This document shows positions 27,548-35,983 of a DNA stretch of 64,000 nt, in pieces (positions within the stretch are counted from its first letter, which is position 1; each line of letters begins with the position of its first letter). Origin of the DNA: Pseudoneobacillus sp052180215 (GTDB lineage Bacteria > Bacillota > Bacilli > Bacillales > Cytobacillaceae); NCBI RefSeq assembly GCF_052180215.1, contig NZ_CP197471.1, positions 1,212,001 through 1,276,000 on the forward strand, given 5' to 3'. Made by a program: the position numbers and the translations under genes. The notes under the pieces were generated by a model. The model was not told the DNA's origin, searched no databases, and saw nothing but the letters and a program-made list of their open reading frames with translations.

Positions 27548-28321
27548 ATGAATCTTTCTTTAAATAGCAAAACGTACGTTGTAATGGGTGTAGCAAATAA
27601 AAGAAGTATTGCGTGGGGAATTGCGCGTTCTCTTCATGAATCAGGTGCTAAATTAATCTTCACTTATGCGGGTGAAAGAATGGAAAGTAGTGTTCGTGAG
27701 CTAGCTGAATCACTTAACCAAGAGGAAACAATTGTCCTTCCTTGTGATGTAACAAATGATCAAGACATCTCAAACTGTTTTGCGTCTATTAAAGATAAAG
27801 TCGGCGTTATCCATGGTGTAGCTCATTGTATTGCTTTCGCTAACAAGGAAGAATTACAAGGTGACTACATGAATACTACTCGTGATGGCTTCTTACTTGC
27901 GCATAATGTCAGCTCGTATTCTTTAACAGCAGTTGCGAAAGTAGCAAAAGATTTGATGACAGAAGGCGGAAGCATTGTGACTCTAACATATTTAGGTGGA
28001 GAGCGCGTCGTTTCCAACTACAATGTAATGGGTGTTGCAAAAGCTTCTCTTGATGCAAGCGTAAAATATCTAGCTGCTGACCTTGGTAAAGTAGGAATTC
28101 GTGTTAACTCCATCTCAGCTGGACCAATTCGTACATTATCTGCTAAAGGAGTAAGTGATTTTAACTCCATCCTAAAAGAAATCGAAGAACGTGCTCCATT
28201 ACGTCGTACAACCACACCAGAAGAGGTTGGCGATACAGCAGTATTCTTATTCAGTGAATTATCACGTGGAATCACTGGCGAAAACATTCATGTAGATTCT
28301 GGGTATCATATTCTAGGGTAA
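27548..28321 (+). CDS. fabI: Enoyl-[acyl-carrier-protein] reductase FabI
   Basis: Last reduction of each fatty-acid elongation cycle. 257 residues in the SDR fold: cofactor loop VVMGVANKRSIAWGIA, catalytic Tyr158 and Lys165 (Y-x6-K, SNYNVMGVAKAS), and the TYLGG strand. GGGAGG ribosome site. Single gene under a FapR operator, followed by a terminator. The neighbouring spore-coat genes are on a separate, sporulation-type promoter. Confidence 0.96.
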   Translation: MNLSLNSKTYVVMGVANKRSIAWGIARSLHESGAKLIFTYAGERMESSVRELAESLNQEETIVLPCDVTNDQDISNCFASIKDKVGVIHGVAHCIAFANKEELQGDYMNTTRDGFLLAHNVSSYSLTAVAKVAKDLMTEGGSIVTLTYLGGERVVSNYNVMGVAKASLDASVKYLAADLGKVGIRVNSISAGPIRTLSAKGVSDFNSILKEIEERAPLRRTTTPEEVGDTAVFLFSELSRGITGENIHVDSGYHILG

Positions 28322-28332
28322 AATAAAAATAG

Positions 28333-28358
28333 AAAACCGCCACTTGGCGGTTTTTTTT
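28333..28358 (+). terminator. Terminator of fabI
   Basis: AAAACCGCCACTTGGCGGTTTT stem-loop followed by T5. Confidence 0.92.
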
Positions 28359-28363
28359 TATTA

Positions 28364-28390
28364 ACGAATTAGGCAGCCCAGCATAATATA
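28364..28390 (+). promoter_or_regulatory. Sigma-K promoter of cotO
   Basis: AC, 16 bp, then CATAATATA, an exact match to the sigma-K pattern AC-N16-CATANNNTA. It lies 36 nt before the cotO start. B. subtilis cotO is expressed in the mother cell late in sporulation. Confidence 0.75.
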
Positions 28391-28425
28391 TGGATGGTAA
28401 ATATAATTATTTTGGAGGTATAGAT

Positions 28426-29145
28426 ATGGCTTCAAAGAAAAATCAACAACCTCTTCTTTATATTCAACAACCCACTTTTAATAAGCAAATTGCCCCAATG
28501 CAGCAATCCTTCTTTGTTAAAAATCGAAAAAATAAACCATTAGATGAACTCCACTCTAAGGAATTAAATCTTGAAGAAGAGAAAGAACAGCAGTTCGGAA
28601 AATTTGACGAACTCCTTACAAAAACAAAAATGGATACCCTTAGTCAGGTGGGTTCTGTATTGGAAGAAACAGATGATCCAAAAGTTATGGAGTTTATTAT
28701 CGAAGGGATTTTATCATCTGAAGTAAAAGTGGAAGAAGAGAAAATCGAAGAAACACAATATATTCGTTACTTAGATTCTATACAAGAACAACCTTTTAAT
28801 ACATTACTAGAAAATACTACATTATCTACTAGTAGACTTGAGGAACTTGATAAAGAAGTTGTGAACGTAATTATTGAAGAGTCCAATGAATCCACTGTTA
28901 GTAAAAAAACTAAAAAAAGACCCCACTTTAATCATTTAGATTTATCCAATAAACTTAACGAACTAAAAAAAATGCCGCCTGTTCAAATAAAGGTTTTATA
29001 TGAATTTATAACAATTAATAATATTTATATGGGATATTTTATTTCATACAAAGATGGGGTTATTAAAATAGATACACGAACTGGAAAACAGCATACTCAA
29101 ATATCTGATGCTGAAATTGTTGATATTAATATTATTGGCATATAA
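28426..29145 (+). CDS. cotO: Spore coat protein CotO
   Basis: Morphogenetic coat protein that helps assemble the outer coat or crust. 239 residues; the start PLLYIQQPTFNKQ and SFFVKNRKNKP, a Glu-rich middle and the C-terminal segment ending IDTRTGKQHTQISDAEIVDINIIGI are typical. Start is the ATG after TTGGAGGTATAGAT. Position directly after fabI and before cotZ is conserved with B. subtilis (yjbX). Confidence 0.9.
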   Translation: MASKKNQQPLLYIQQPTFNKQIAPMQQSFFVKNRKNKPLDELHSKELNLEEEKEQQFGKFDELLTKTKMDTLSQVGSVLEETDDPKVMEFIIEGILSSEVKVEEEKIEETQYIRYLDSIQEQPFNTLLENTTLSTSRLEELDKEVVNVIIEESNESTVSKKTKKRPHFNHLDLSNKLNELKKMPPVQIKVLYEFITINNIYMGYFISYKDGVIKIDTRTGKQHTQISDAEIVDINIIGI

Positions 29146-29150
29146 ATAAA

Positions 29151-29180
29151 TGGGCTTACTTATAGTAAGCCCACTTTCGA
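29151..29180. terminator. Bidirectional terminator between cotO and cotZ
   Basis: TGGGCTTACT / AGTAAGCCCA, 10-bp perfect stem with a 3-nt loop between two convergent genes. Confidence 0.7.
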
Positions 29181-29188
29181 ATTATCTA

Positions 29189-29686
29189 CTATAATGTTAT
29201 TGGGTCTAAGCATGTAACTGCACAGAAGCAGCTTAAGTCAACTGTGATACAAATTCCAGTTCCAGTAATATCTTCTGGACTTACAGAATTACCAGGGAAT
29301 TGATCACAAACATCAAAATGATTACCCTGATTACTGTGACCTGTTTCCAATAGTTCTAAAGAAGCGCAGCAATTTTCGTCAACAGAGTTTACTCTAAATA
29401 TGAAAGATCTTACACAATCAAGTCTTCCAACTGGTGCTGTTGTTGTTTTTCTAACACCAAATCCAAGGAAAGGTTCACATGCACAATAAAGTATAACTGG
29501 TATAGTATTTGGGCCAGAAGTTGGAGAAACAACTCCAGCTAATAATTCTTGTATAGATCTTTCACAGCTTACTGTGCAATCTCCCTCTTCGATTGGGCTG
29601 ACTTGATCTTGTGCGTCAACGATTGCTCTTAGTACTCCACAAACGCAATTTTCATTCTCATGGTGACCATGTCCTCTACAAGACAT
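29189..29686 (-). CDS. cotZ: CotY/CotZ/ExsY family Cys-rich spore coat protein
   Basis: Self-assembling outer spore-layer protein. 165 residues with 15 or so cysteines. The family core is clear: CVCGVLRAIVDAQ near the start, NTIPVILYCACEPFLGFGV in the middle and GICITVDLSCFCAVTCLDPITL at the end. In B. subtilis such proteins build the crust, in B. cereus (ExsY/CotY) the exosporium basal layer, as disulfide-linked hexagonal sheets. Whether this is CotZ, CotY or ExsY cannot be settled by eye; position favours cotZ. Confidence 0.88.
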   Translation of the reverse strand: MSCRGHGHHENENCVCGVLRAIVDAQDQVSPIEEGDCTVSCERSIQELLAGVVSPTSGPNTIPVILYCACEPFLGFGVRKTTTAPVGRLDCVRSFIFRVNSVDENCCASLELLETGHSNQGNHFDVCDQFPGNSVSPEDITGTGICITVDLSCFCAVTCLDPITL

Positions 29687-29737
29687 ACATTTTTCATCTC
29701 CTTAATATAATTTTCAATTTTGACTTATTGTCTTTAA

Positions 29738-29764
29738 TACTATATGAATAGCCCCTTTTTTGGT
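29738..29764 (-). promoter_or_regulatory. Sigma-K promoter of cotZ
   Basis: On the minus strand AC, 16 bp, CATATAGTA, an exact sigma-K pattern, about 50 nt before the gene. Confidence 0.75.
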
Positions 29765-29925
29765 GTGGGCAAGTGTCTAAAAATGATTTATTAATAATAA
29801 TTTTGTTAGTGTTTTTATCATATGAAGACATGTCTCTAGTAGGAAAATGCCCAAGCAGTTGATTCTTCTTTGAATAATATAAGGTAGGATAAGATTTTAG
29901 CGTAAAGATGAAGGGGGTTTAAAAA

Positions 29926-30267
29926 ATGCCGAGTTGGTTTGAGTTTATCCTATTAATATTAGCGAGTTTTCGACTTACTCGATTAATTGTTTATGACACA
30001 ATCACTGAATTTTTACGACGTCCGTTTCATGAAAATGTAGAAGAAATATTGCCAGATGGTACAACAGAAACATATATCGAAATAAAGGGGAAGGGAATTC
30101 AATATTGGATAGGAGAATTATTAAGCTGTCATTGGTGTACAGGGATTTGGAGCGCGGTCATTATTTATATAAGCTATATACTTTGGCCATCTTTTATAAG
30201 CCCCATTATTATAGTTCTTGCCATAGCTGGTAGTGCCTCCATCATTCAAGTTCTATTAGAAAAATAG
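29926..30267 (+). CDS. yjcA: Sporulation protein YjcA (DUF1360)
   Basis: 113 residues, a membrane protein with an N-terminal helix (about 4-22) and one or two C-terminal helices (about 68-110). The motif LLSCHWCTGIWSA with a Cys-x2-Cys pair is diagnostic for DUF1360. In B. subtilis yjcA is a sporulation gene placed after the cot genes, as here. Exact function unknown. A 37-residue basic peptide gene follows. Confidence 0.88.
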   Translation: MPSWFEFILLILASFRLTRLIVYDTITEFLRRPFHENVEEILPDGTTETYIEIKGKGIQYWIGELLSCHWCTGIWSAVIIYISYILWPSFISPIIIVLAIAGSASIIQVLLEK

Positions 30268-30332
30268 ATGAACTTCAGAATCTTATCCGCATACTCCATA
30301 AAAATTTACTATATAGAAAGGATAGTTAAAAA

Positions 30333-30446
30333 ATGGAAAGACCATCTTCTAAAGAACAGGCTGAACAAAAAACAGAGCAACCCCAAGCAACTACTCCAAG
30401 GAGAAGAAGAAAAAAAAGAGGGTGTGGTTGTGGAAAGAAAAAATGA
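30333..30446 (+). CDS. Short basic peptide with GCGCG motif (37 aa)
   Basis: Starts MERPSSKEQAEQK and ends RRRRKKRGCGCGKKK: an acidic/Gln-rich first half and a strongly basic Cys-Gly tail. It has its own ribosome site (AGAAAGGATAG) and a terminator directly after the stop, so it is likely real although very short. Co-directional with yjcA and likely sporulation-linked; Cys-Gly ends occur in small spore-coat peptides, but I do not recognise a family. Confidence 0.6.
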   Translation: MERPSSKEQAEQKTEQPQATTPRRRRKKRGCGCGKKK

Positions 30447-30449
30447 CTG

Positions 30450-30478
30450 AACGTCTATCAAATGATAGGCGTTTTTTA
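30450..30478 (+). terminator. Terminator after yjcA and the basic peptide gene
   Basis: AACGTCTATC / GATAGGCGTT stem (one G-T pair), then T6. Confidence 0.85.
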
Positions 30479-30571
30479 TTTTATACCTTTTTACTAATTC
30501 GTATAAAAAAATACAACAAGCAGAAAATAGTAAAACATATTGTTTATTCTTAGGAAATGGATGGAGGAAGT

Positions 30572-31042
30572 ATGAAAAAATTAACAGTTTTCTTATTAAT
30601 TTTGCTCCTACTAACTATAACGATTTCAGGATGTAATCAGAGTGAAGCAGAAAAGGACAGCAGACTATCCTTGATTAAAACAACCAATCCAAGTCCTGTT
30701 CAAATCAATAAAAGTGAAGAGAATGTAGCAAAAGATATTAAGAAGGACGTTATGAAGTATAAAGAAATTTATGACGTAGCCGTCATTAAAGGGAAAAAAG
30801 ATACACTTGTGGTGTATAAAGTAAAGCACTTGCATAGGTTTCGAATGAAGCAGATTGAAAAAAAGATAAATAAACAGCTTGAAAAGAATTATCCGGATGA
30901 AAATTTTACTGTTTCAAGTGATTATAAAATATTTATGGAAGCTCTTGAATTAAAAGAAAAAGCAAAAAATCCAAAGTATTCAAATGATAAAGCAGAAAAA
31001 GAATTACAAAAAATCATTCAATTAAAAGCAGAATTAACATAG
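30572..31042 (+). CDS. YhcN/YlaJ-type sporulation lipoprotein
   Basis: 156 residues; signal peptide MKKLTVFLLILLLLTITISGC with a lipobox ending at Cys, so a membrane-anchored lipoprotein. The rest is a charged domain (KDVMKYKEIYDVAVIKGKKDTLVVYKVKH) typical of the YhcN/YlaJ family of forespore/spore-membrane lipoproteins. Start is the ATG after GGATGGAGGAAGT. It leads directly into spoVAC, an arrangement known from spoVA-type operons. Confidence 0.75.
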   Translation: MKKLTVFLLILLLLTITISGCNQSEAEKDSRLSLIKTTNPSPVQINKSEENVAKDIKKDVMKYKEIYDVAVIKGKKDTLVVYKVKHLHRFRMKQIEKKINKQLEKNYPDENFTVSSDYKIFMEALELKEKAKNPKYSNDKAEKELQKIIQLKAELT

Positions 31043-31054
31043 GAGGTGGGCTAG

Positions 31055-31534
31055 ATGGGAAATAAACAAAAACAAAAAATGACTCCACAACAGCAGCAAT
31101 ATCAAAAACTTGAACAAAAGCATGAAATAAAGAGACCTGTTCTTAAAAATTGTGTGAAAGCGTTTTTTGTTGGAGGTCTTATTTGTTTAATCGGACAGGC
31201 TATCACTTATTTCTATATTGCATTTTTTAATTTCACTGAACAAACGGCAGGAAATCCGACTGTTGCAACAATGGTTTTCCTATCTATGCTTCTAACAGGG
31301 TTTGGTGTTTATGACCGTATTGGTCAATTTGCAGGTGCGGGAAGTGCTGTACCAGTAACAGGTTTTGGTAATGCTGTTATATCCGCTGCGATTGAGCATC
31401 GTACAGAGGGGTTTGTTTTAGGGGTTGGAGGAAATATGTTTAAACTTGCAGGCTCTGTTATTTTATTTGGGGTATTCTCAGCTTTTATTGTAGCACTAAT
31501 CAAAACGTTATTAATCACTTGGGGGGTAATTTGA
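31055..31534 (+). CDS. spoVAC: Stage V sporulation protein AC
   Basis: Membrane component of the Ca-dipicolinate channel of the spore inner membrane. 159 residues with about four helices; the conserved AGAGSAVPVTGFGNAVISAAIEHRTEG segment is obvious. GGAGGTGGGC ribosome site. In B. subtilis SpoVAC acts as a mechanosensitive channel. Its stop touches the start of spoVAD. Confidence 0.95.
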   Translation: MGNKQKQKMTPQQQQYQKLEQKHEIKRPVLKNCVKAFFVGGLICLIGQAITYFYIAFFNFTEQTAGNPTVATMVFLSMLLTGFGVYDRIGQFAGAGSAVPVTGFGNAVISAAIEHRTEGFVLGVGGNMFKLAGSVILFGVFSAFIVALIKTLLITWGVI

Positions 31535-32551
31535 TTGCTTAAGGGAAAACAATCTTGGGTTTTTCAAAATCGTCCGATGATTATCTCCACTGGTGTGTCT
31601 GGTGGGCCATTTGAAGCAAATGGGAACCTAGCTGCTGATTTTGATATATTACATGATGATCTATGGATGGGTAAAGAATCTTACGAAAAAGCACATCGGT
31701 TGTTATTAGAAGAAGCATTACAAACAGCCTTGCAAAAAGAAAATTTACAAAAAGATAAAGTAGAGTTTCTGATAGCAGGTGACTTAATTAATCAAATTAC
31801 ACCAACTAGTTTTGCTGCCAAGACAATGGAGATACCTTACTTCGGTATTTTCGGTGCATGTTCCACTTCAATGGAAGGATTAGCATTAGCTTCTTTTATG
31901 GTGAACTATCAAGGTGCCAACTACATATTAACAGGAGCATCTAGCCATAATGCTGCTGTAGAAAAGCAATTTCGTTATCCAACAGAATATGGAGGTCAAA
32001 AACCTCCGACTGCTCAATGGACTGTAACAGGTGCTGGAGTGGCGCTTGTCACTTCGAATAATGGTGATAAAACAAAACCTATTATGACTTCTGCAACAAT
32101 TGGTAAAGTCATGGATATGGGACTATCTGACCCATTTAATATGGGAGGGGCTATGGCACCTGCAGCAGTTGATACGATTACAGCGCATTTTAAGGATTTA
32201 GGTGTATCTCCCGATGATTACGATTTAATTGTTACAGGTGATTTAGGAAGAATTGGTAGAGATACAGCATATGAACTTTTACAGAAGAATGGGATCACCT
32301 TTGATAAAAGCAAATTTCAAGATTGTGGATTATTAATTTATAAGGATGGGCAGCCGGTACAGTCAGGTGGAAGTGGTGCTGGTTGCTCTGCTACGGTTTT
32401 ATATGGTCATTTAATTAATGAAATGAAAAAAGGAAAATGGAAAAAGATTTTGGTCGTTGCAACTGGGGCACTTTTGTCTCCACTAACGTTTCAGCAAAAT
32501 GAAAGCATACCATGCATTGCTCATGCCGTAGCAATTGAAATGAATAGTTAG
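31535..32551 (+). CDS. spoVAD: Stage V sporulation protein AD
   Basis: Soluble dipicolinic-acid-binding protein with a thiolase-like fold, anchored at the spore inner membrane. 338 residues, with GIFGACSTSMEGLALASF and SGGSGAGCSATVLYGH as in the family. TTG start directly behind the spoVAC stop. Needed for DPA uptake in sporulation and release in germination. Confidence 0.95.
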   Translation: MLKGKQSWVFQNRPMIISTGVSGGPFEANGNLAADFDILHDDLWMGKESYEKAHRLLLEEALQTALQKENLQKDKVEFLIAGDLINQITPTSFAAKTMEIPYFGIFGACSTSMEGLALASFMVNYQGANYILTGASSHNAAVEKQFRYPTEYGGQKPPTAQWTVTGAGVALVTSNNGDKTKPIMTSATIGKVMDMGLSDPFNMGGAMAPAAVDTITAHFKDLGVSPDDYDLIVTGDLGRIGRDTAYELLQKNGITFDKSKFQDCGLLIYKDGQPVQSGGSGAGCSATVLYGHLINEMKKGKWKKILVVATGALLSPLTFQQNESIPCIAHAVAIEMNS

Positions 32552-32564
32552 GAGGGGGAGTATT

Positions 32565-32921
32565 ATGCTTGCGATGTTTTTTTGGGCTTTTGTAGTAGGG
32601 GGAATCATTTGTGTTATTGGCCAAATTATGTTTGATGTTTTTAAACTTACCCCCGGACATACTTTAAGTACATTAGTCGTAATAGGTGCTATTTTAGATG
32701 GTTTCGGTCTATATGAACCGTTAATCGACTTCGCAGGGGCTGGGGCAACCATTCCTATTACAAGTTTCGGAAATGCCCTTGTTCATGGGGCTATGAATGA
32801 AGCAGAAAAGCATGGTATCGTTGGGGTATTAACGGGAATGTTTGAGGTTACCAGTTCAGGGATCTCTGCCGCTATCATTTTTGGTTTTATTGGGGCACTT
32901 TTGTTTAAACCTAAAGGGTAA
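32565..32921 (+). CDS. spoVAEb: Stage V sporulation protein AEb
   Basis: 118-residue membrane protein with about three helices. The segment DFAGAGATIPITSFGNALVHGAMNEAEKHG mirrors SpoVAC and is typical of SpoVAEb. Ribosome site GGAGGGGGAG. SpoVAA, AB, AEa and AF are not present in this cluster, which therefore resembles the reduced C-D-E sets found as second spoVA loci. Confidence 0.93.
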   Translation: MLAMFFWAFVVGGIICVIGQIMFDVFKLTPGHTLSTLVVIGAILDGFGLYEPLIDFAGAGATIPITSFGNALVHGAMNEAEKHGIVGVLTGMFEVTSSGISAAIIFGFIGALLFKPKG

Positions 32922-33028
32922 GAAAATGGGAATTATCATATAATTTTGCGCTTATTCAATTAAACATACACCGATTTAAGCCTCCTTCATATTATAAAGT
33001 AGTTGAATGAAGGAGCGTGATATACAAG

Positions 33029-33283
33029 ATGGATAATGGATTCTTCAAAAATGTAGAAAAGAAAACTGGCGTCAATATGAAAGATATTTTAGACTTAGCA
33101 AACTCTTTACAAAATGCAAACTTTAAAGATGAAAAAACAGTTCGAGGCGTCATTCGTCGTGTTTCTCAAATAGCAAACAAGCCCGTATCAAAGGATATGG
33201 AAGATAAAATTGTTAAATCCATTGTAAATGATGGAAAGCAATTAGATTTCAATACAATTTCCCAGATGATTAATAAAAAATAA
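33029..33283 (+). CDS. spoVIF: Stage VI sporulation protein F (SpoVIF, YjcC)
   Basis: 84 residues beginning MDNGFFKNVEKKTGVNMKDI, with LANSLQNANFKDEKTVRGVIRRVS, characteristic of SpoVIF, which stabilises the mother-cell regulator GerE and is needed for coat assembly. I chose the ATG over an upstream GTG that touches the AAGGAG site. Same place as in B. subtilis (after yjcA). A terminator follows. Confidence 0.9.
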   Translation: MDNGFFKNVEKKTGVNMKDILDLANSLQNANFKDEKTVRGVIRRVSQIANKPVSKDMEDKIVKSIVNDGKQLDFNTISQMINKK

Positions 33284-33290
33284 TATCTGA

Positions 33291-33330
33291 AACGGCTGAT
33301 TGAAGCTCAACTTCAAACAGCCGTTTTTTT
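33291..33330 (+). terminator. Terminator of spoVIF
   Basis: AACGGCTG...CAGCCGTT with inner TTGAAG/CTTCAA, then T7. Confidence 0.92.
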
Positions 33331-33549
33331 ATGTAAATTATTAATAATAAATGGTTATCAATTCTTAAATGGAGAGCTCATCTGAATACATAATCAAAAA
33401 TATGCTAAAGTCTAACGGCACTCGTCCATTCCTTCTTGGTATTTTAATCATATAAAATAGTAAGTCAAAAGAAAAAGGAAAAAGAATGTAGCCGAAAATC
33501 GGTTATTTCTTTCTGAGTTCTTTTGATAAAAAAAAAAGGAGTGAAATAA

Positions 33550-34314
33550 ATGAAAAAAAATACTGGATGTAACAGTCATGGGCATAATGGAAATCAAAGT
33601 TGCCCTCCACTTTCTGCTTGTCAAACAGGAAAAATAATTGCGGTAGATTCTGAGTTCACTGCAGTGGGTTTACCTAACACAGGATTACCTGCAGGTACTT
33701 TGCAGGATGTTGTTCTTCAGAATTTCGAACTTGAAGTAGATGTCGAAGACGATTTTCATCTTCCAACACCTGCTCGTGAAATCAAATGGATTAAGAAAAA
33801 CATATCGTTAAAACAATGCAGAGCGGTGCCTTCAGATCAGTCACCAATTGGGATGGTCGTAAAGTTATTTTTAACAGGTATCTTGCATAAAAACATTCAA
33901 TATGTAGAGCAATGCAGCGGATTTGTAAGGGATTTTAGTGTTGACATCCCATTTACAACAATTAAAAGGGTACCTTTAATTACACCATTTAGAAATCCTG
34001 CAGGAACTACTGGTATAGCTTTTAGCCAAAAAGCTTCCTTTAATGAGTATAGAGAGCTTGGCGATGACCAACATTCAGCTAATAGATGTGTTACTGGATC
34101 TCGAACTTTTGAGTATTTCACTGATCCAATTGAATGCAAAATACTAAATACAATTATTACTGAAATTGACCTTCTAAAAGATTTCGATTCTTTTGGAAGA
34201 TTCTCTCGAGTAACTGAAAAAGTGGAAATTAGATTATTCTTAAGATTAACACAAAATCAATTTGTTCGAACACCAGGTGTTCCTACCCCTGCAGCATTAG
34301 AAAATGAAGAATAA
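33550..34314 (+). CDS. SPOCS-like spore-surface protein, paralogue A
   Basis: 254 residues with a His/Cys/Asn-rich start (GCNSHGHNGNQSCPP) and then a domain that looks like SPOCS (DUF3794): strands ending VKLFLTGILHKNIQYVE, then VDIPFTTIKRVP, and the C-terminal VEIRLFLRLTQNQFV. The layout matches the three minus-strand paralogues that follow. In other sporeformers SPOCS domains bind SpoIVA or form part of the coat. A GGAGTG ribosome site precedes the ATG. Family name uncertain; some relatives may be called CsxC (memory). Confidence 0.65.
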   Translation: MKKNTGCNSHGHNGNQSCPPLSACQTGKIIAVDSEFTAVGLPNTGLPAGTLQDVVLQNFELEVDVEDDFHLPTPAREIKWIKKNISLKQCRAVPSDQSPIGMVVKLFLTGILHKNIQYVEQCSGFVRDFSVDIPFTTIKRVPLITPFRNPAGTTGIAFSQKASFNEYRELGDDQHSANRCVTGSRTFEYFTDPIECKILNTIITEIDLLKDFDSFGRFSRVTEKVEIRLFLRLTQNQFVRTPGVPTPAALENEE

Positions 34315-34328
34315 AGTGATAAATTTTA

Positions 34329-34372
34329 AAAAGAATAAACAGGGCATCTATAGATGCCCTGTTTATTCTTTT
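34329..34372. terminator. Perfect 44-bp palindromic bidirectional terminator
   Basis: Two 22-bp arms centred on CTATAG (core AACAGGGCATCTA and complement) with no mismatch and no spacer, between two convergent genes. The AT-rich outer arms give a T-rich tail in both directions. Confidence 0.85.
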
Positions 34373-34384
34373 ATTAGATTTTTT

Positions 34385-35833
34385 TCATAAACTTACATAC
34401 TGAGATTGTAAGAGATTAATTGCTAAAAGAACCCTTCCTTGTACATCAAGTTCTTTTTGACTGGTCTTTGATAATAATTCGTCATGCCAGGTAATATGAA
34501 TATGGTGGATTTCAGGATAAATTGGGCAGGCGAATTGGTTATGACATTCACGGACAATCTGAATCTCCTTGTCATCCTTTGATTTAAACATGTATTCCGC
34601 TTGATGGCTACTTGGCAAATCAGGGCAATGCAGCCAATCTATCTCCGTTACTTTATCCCAAGGAATACGAATCTTAGTTAAGTGTAAAGAATTTTCATCA
34701 TTTTCCTTAATATATTCAATTTCTCCGATAAGTTCACCTTTTAAGAAAACATTTGGAGAAGGTAGTAGTACTTTGCAATCAAATGATTTAAGACTCCAAT
34801 CGATGTTGACTATGTTGGCAATTGGAATACTAAGATTAATCGTATTATATATATCTAAATCTAAGTTTAACAGTCCAAGTACAACTGGAATCTTAACTAT
34901 TGGAAGTGTTGAATCTGTTTCTAATGAGCTTTCATCTTGACTACAATCTAATTCCTTAGAGTAAGAGGAAGACTCATTTGAAGAATCAGATTCATCCTGG
35001 CAAGGAAATACCTCAGAAGAAGATTCACTTAGAGAATCAGATTCATCCTGGCAAAGAAATACCTCAGAAGAAGATTCACTTAAAGAATCAGATTCATCCT
35101 GGCATGAAGATTCCTCAGAAGAAGATTCATTTAATGACTCCGATTCATCCTGACATGAAGATTCCTCAGGATAAGAAGAAGACTCATCTAAAGAATCAGA
35201 TTCATCCTGATCAGAAGATTCCTCAGAATAAGGAGAAGACTCGTATAAAGAATCAGATTCATCCTTACCAGAAGATTCATCAAAATAAGAAGAAGACTCA
35301 TCTAAAGAATCAGATTCATCGTGATAAGAAGACTCCTCAGAATAAGAAGAAGATTCATATATAGAATCTGATTCGTAAAAGGAAGAAGATTCAATATGAG
35401 ACGATTCACTGTCCAGCATATAAGAAAATTTGTTCACTAACTCCTTGTCAAGTGTAAAATCATTATTTGAAGATGATTCCTCTGGGGAAGAAGAAGATTC
35501 ATCAGTCTCTAATAAGTAAGAGGATTCATCTAGTCTATCAGAGGAGCTCTCCAATACTTCGTATATTGACGATGTAAGCTCAAAATAACCCTTATCATTT
35601 TGTGTATCTTCTTCAATGGCAAGAACCTTATGATCGTCATCTTTGCTTATGTTATCCGATTTGTGTTTTTTATTCTTTAGCGACATTCTTTGATAGTCAT
35701 TGCCCTTCAAAGGTGGTGGTAATATAATTGGTTTTCTAGTGCTTCGTCTATAAGAATAACCTTCTCCGATTATTTCTTCTAAATCGTTTTTTTTCGATTT
35801 CATTTCATGAAAAACATTCCTCTCAGTTTTCAT
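34385..35833 (-). CDS. Ser/Glu/Asp-rich spore-surface protein with C-terminal SPOCS-like domain, paralogue B
   Basis: 482 residues. Residues about 85-320 are low complexity built from repeats like ESSSYSEESSYHDESDSLDE, strongly acidic and rich in serine. Residues about 325-482 resemble the domain of the neighbouring paralogues: IVKIPVVLGLLNLDLDI, VFLKGELIGEIEYI, RIPWDKVTEIDWL and an ending QGRVLLAINLLQSQYV that matches LQNQ endings. The phospho-acceptor-rich region could be phosphorylated or bind Ca2+ (inference). No good ribosome site of its own; it starts 3 nt after a 7-codon upstream frame. Confidence 0.75.
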   Translation of the reverse strand: MKTERNVFHEMKSKKNDLEEIIGEGYSYRRSTRKPIILPPPLKGNDYQRMSLKNKKHKSDNISKDDDHKVLAIEEDTQNDKGYFELTSSIYEVLESSSDRLDESSYLLETDESSSSPEESSSNNDFTLDKELVNKFSYMLDSESSHIESSSFYESDSIYESSSYSEESSYHDESDSLDESSSYFDESSGKDESDSLYESSPYSEESSDQDESDSLDESSSYPEESSCQDESESLNESSSEESSCQDESDSLSESSSEVFLCQDESDSLSESSSEVFPCQDESDSSNESSSYSKELDCSQDESSLETDSTLPIVKIPVVLGLLNLDLDIYNTINLSIPIANIVNIDWSLKSFDCKVLLPSPNVFLKGELIGEIEYIKENDENSLHLTKIRIPWDKVTEIDWLHCPDLPSSHQAEYMFKSKDDKEIQIVRECHNQFACPIYPEIHHIHITWHDELLSKTSQKELDVQGRVLLAINLLQSQYVSL

Positions 35834-35836
35834 TTT

Positions 35837-35860
35837 TTAAGAAGGAATGCATAATAGCAT
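35837..35860 (-). CDS. Possible 7-codon leader peptide (MLLCIPS)
   Basis: ATG...TAA located 3 nt before the start of the Ser-rich gene, behind a strong AAGGAGG (12 nt away). GAATGC-TATTAT-GCATTC around it can fold into a small hairpin. It may couple translation to the downstream gene. Confidence 0.3.
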   Translation of the reverse strand: MLLCIPS

Positions 35861-35983
35861 TCTTTCCTGTCGCCTCCTTATTTCTCGCGAATATACCCCT
35901 TTTATTCATCTCAAATTAAGAAATTGGGATTATACAAACTTGGCCGCATAGTCCCGTTTTTGTCCACTTATCCCTAATAAAAA

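Noticed and set aside
34978..35364. A 128-codon plus-strand frame opposite the Ser-rich gene
   Set aside because: It is the antisense of the Ser/Glu repeats (IHPGKEIPQKK-like) and has no ribosome site; it only mirrors the repeated codons.
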